A stretch of 64,000 nt of DNA from Neptunicoccus cionae (GTDB lineage Bacteria > Pseudomonadota > Alphaproteobacteria > Rhodobacterales > Rhodobacteraceae): the NCBI RefSeq assembly GCF_014643735.1, contig NZ_BMKA01000001.1:372001-436000 (forward strand), given 5' to 3'. The position numbers and the translations under genes were made by a program. Within the stretch, counting starts at the first letter, position 1; every line of letters starts with the position of its first letter. Shown in pieces: positions 63,151-64,000 of the stretch. The notes under the pieces are model-generated. The model saw nothing but the letters and a program-made list of their open reading frames with translations, was not told the origin of the DNA and did no database searches.

Positions 63151-64000
63151 TTATGAAGCCGCACGCAGCTGATCAATATTTTCGGTCTCTGTTTCGTCAA
63201 AGTTCTTATCAGTGTCATCTGCAAGCGGGCAGGTGAACCAGAATATGGTCTTCTGATCCGGAATGCTTTTGAAGCCGATAGTGCCGCCCATTGATTCCAC
63301 CAGATGGCGAGAGATATTCAGCCCAAGCCCAGTGCCCACCTTCTTTTTGTTTGCCTTCGTGTCGGCCTGCGCAAAGGGTTGGAAGATACGGGGGTGGAAT
63401 TCTTCGGGGATGCCTGGCCCGTGGTTCGTGACCGCAATCCGGACTTCACCAGACAAAAGCTGTGCGCTTAGGCGGACCCGTGTGCCCTGATCCGAGAACT
63501 TACAGGCGTTGGACAGCAGATTGGTCAGGACCTGAATAATCCGTTTCTGGTCAGTCCAAATGCGATAGTTGCCTTTGGGGATCGACACGTCCAGCCCGAC
63601 ACCGCATTGGGCTGCATAGGGCGCGATTTGGTCGGAAACCAGCACCAGCAGTTTGCTCAGACATTCGGCCTTTGCATCAATCTGCATCTGGCCGGCGTTC
63701 ATTTTCTCCATGTCCAGAATATCGTTCACCAGAGTATAAAGCCGTTCGGAATTTGATTGTGCGATGTCTACAAGTCTCTTGGCCACCGGAAGGTTGGCTT
63801 CTGCCAGTTGGGATTCCAACAGGCCGAGCGATCCTTTGATGGACGTAAGAGGGGTGCGCAGTTCATGGCTTACGGTGGCAACAAAATCCTGTTTCATCCG
63901 CTCCACCCTGATGCGGTCGGTGATGTCCACTTGAGTACCGATCATGCGCAGCGCGGTGCCTTCTTCGTCCCATTCCACCACAATCGCATCGGATTGAATC
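63151..64000 (-). CDS. Sensor histidine kinase (partial, runs off the window)
   Basis: The C-terminal ~280 residues of a histidine kinase. A PAS/PAC end (GTQVDITDRIRVERM) leads into the HisKA dimerisation domain with the phosphorylated His in VSHELRTPLTSIKG. The HATPase domain follows with the N-box LLSNACKFSDQG, the G1-box VTNHGPGIPEEF, and the G2-type GTGLGLNISRHLVESMGG. The frame stays open to base 64000, so the true start and the sensor part lie beyond the window. No partner response regulator is visible. Confidence 0.93.
   Translation of the reverse strand, partial: IQSDAIVVEWDEEGTALRMIGTQVDITDRIRVERMKQDFVATVSHELRTPLTSIKGSLGLLESQLAEANLPVAKRLVDIAQSNSERLYTLVNDILDMEKMNAGQMQIDAKAECLSKLLVLVSDQIAPYAAQCGVGLDVSIPKGNYRIWTDQKRIIQVLTNLLSNACKFSDQGTRVRLSAQLLSGEVRIAVTNHGPGIPEEFHPRIFQPFAQADTKANKKKVGTGLGLNISRHLVESMGGTIGFKSIPDQKTIFWFTCPLADDTDKNFDETETENIDQLRAAS

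Overview
The window reads as a chromosomal segment of a marine Roseobacter-group alphaproteobacterium (Rhodobacteraceae/Roseobacteraceae). This is inferred from gene content and order: uvrC-pgsA-moaD-moaE, divergent ubiA/rsmE, a GapR-type protein, plant-type gshA, several RTX proteins, sulfotransferase-like proteins, PuuD-type urate oxidase and a complete beta-hydroxyaspartate cycle operon. GC content looks moderate, and no plasmid or phage backbone genes are visible.

Layout. 1-4044: an accessory stretch with an orphan 555-residue protein and a broken cadherin-like/RTX gene. 4045-9300: a dimethylglycine/sarcosine dehydrogenase-like flavoenzyme, upp and ilvD. 9301-15800: an M20 amidohydrolase plus argE, divergent from a peptide-type ABC importer (binding protein and two permeases, no ATPase). 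15969-23754: a small orphan ORF, an EamA transporter, hemF, a translationally coupled S49 peptidase/zinc-ribbon/SDR trio, then uvrC-pgsA-moaD-moaE. 23824-29884: OmpA/BON envelope genes, ubiA, rsmE, a membrane protein and gshA. 30025-32484: an RTX metalloprotease, a small membrane protein, gapR and an iteron-like array of five 14-bp repeats. 32594-39183: a complete peptide-type ABC importer and a LysR gene. 39472-41142: a lysine-rich OmpA protein.

41329-57082 is the metabolic centre. A bhcR-bhcABCD operon (IclR regulator, aspartate-glyoxylate aminotransferase, beta-hydroxyaspartate dehydratase, beta-hydroxyaspartate aldolase, iminosuccinate reductase) encodes the full cycle turning two glyoxylate into oxaloacetate. 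It is followed by a GAPDH paralogue and malic enzyme, and flanked by purine-degradation genes: ureidoglycine aminohydrolase, NCS2 xanthine/urate permease, ureidoglycolate lyase and PuuD. Because ureidoglycolate lyase releases glyoxylate, the simplest reading is a purine-to-glyoxylate-to-C4 assimilation island, with malic enzyme draining C4 to pyruvate. An RTX gene and a LysR gene sit inside the purine part.

57083-64000 is a more variable end: a frameshifted sulfotransferase-like gene, a phospholipase D, tRNA-Thr(UGU), an iron-type ABC permease, a second sulfotransferase-like gene and the 3' part of a sensor histidine kinase running off the window.

Non-coding signals include several clear intrinsic terminators, a 23-nt motif (GAGTATTT, four variable bases, AACATTGAAGC) in three intergenic tails plus one near-copy inside a gene, paired inverted repeats between bhcR and bhcA, and an inverted repeat behind maeB. 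No CRISPR array, insertion sequence, rRNA or integrase was recognised.
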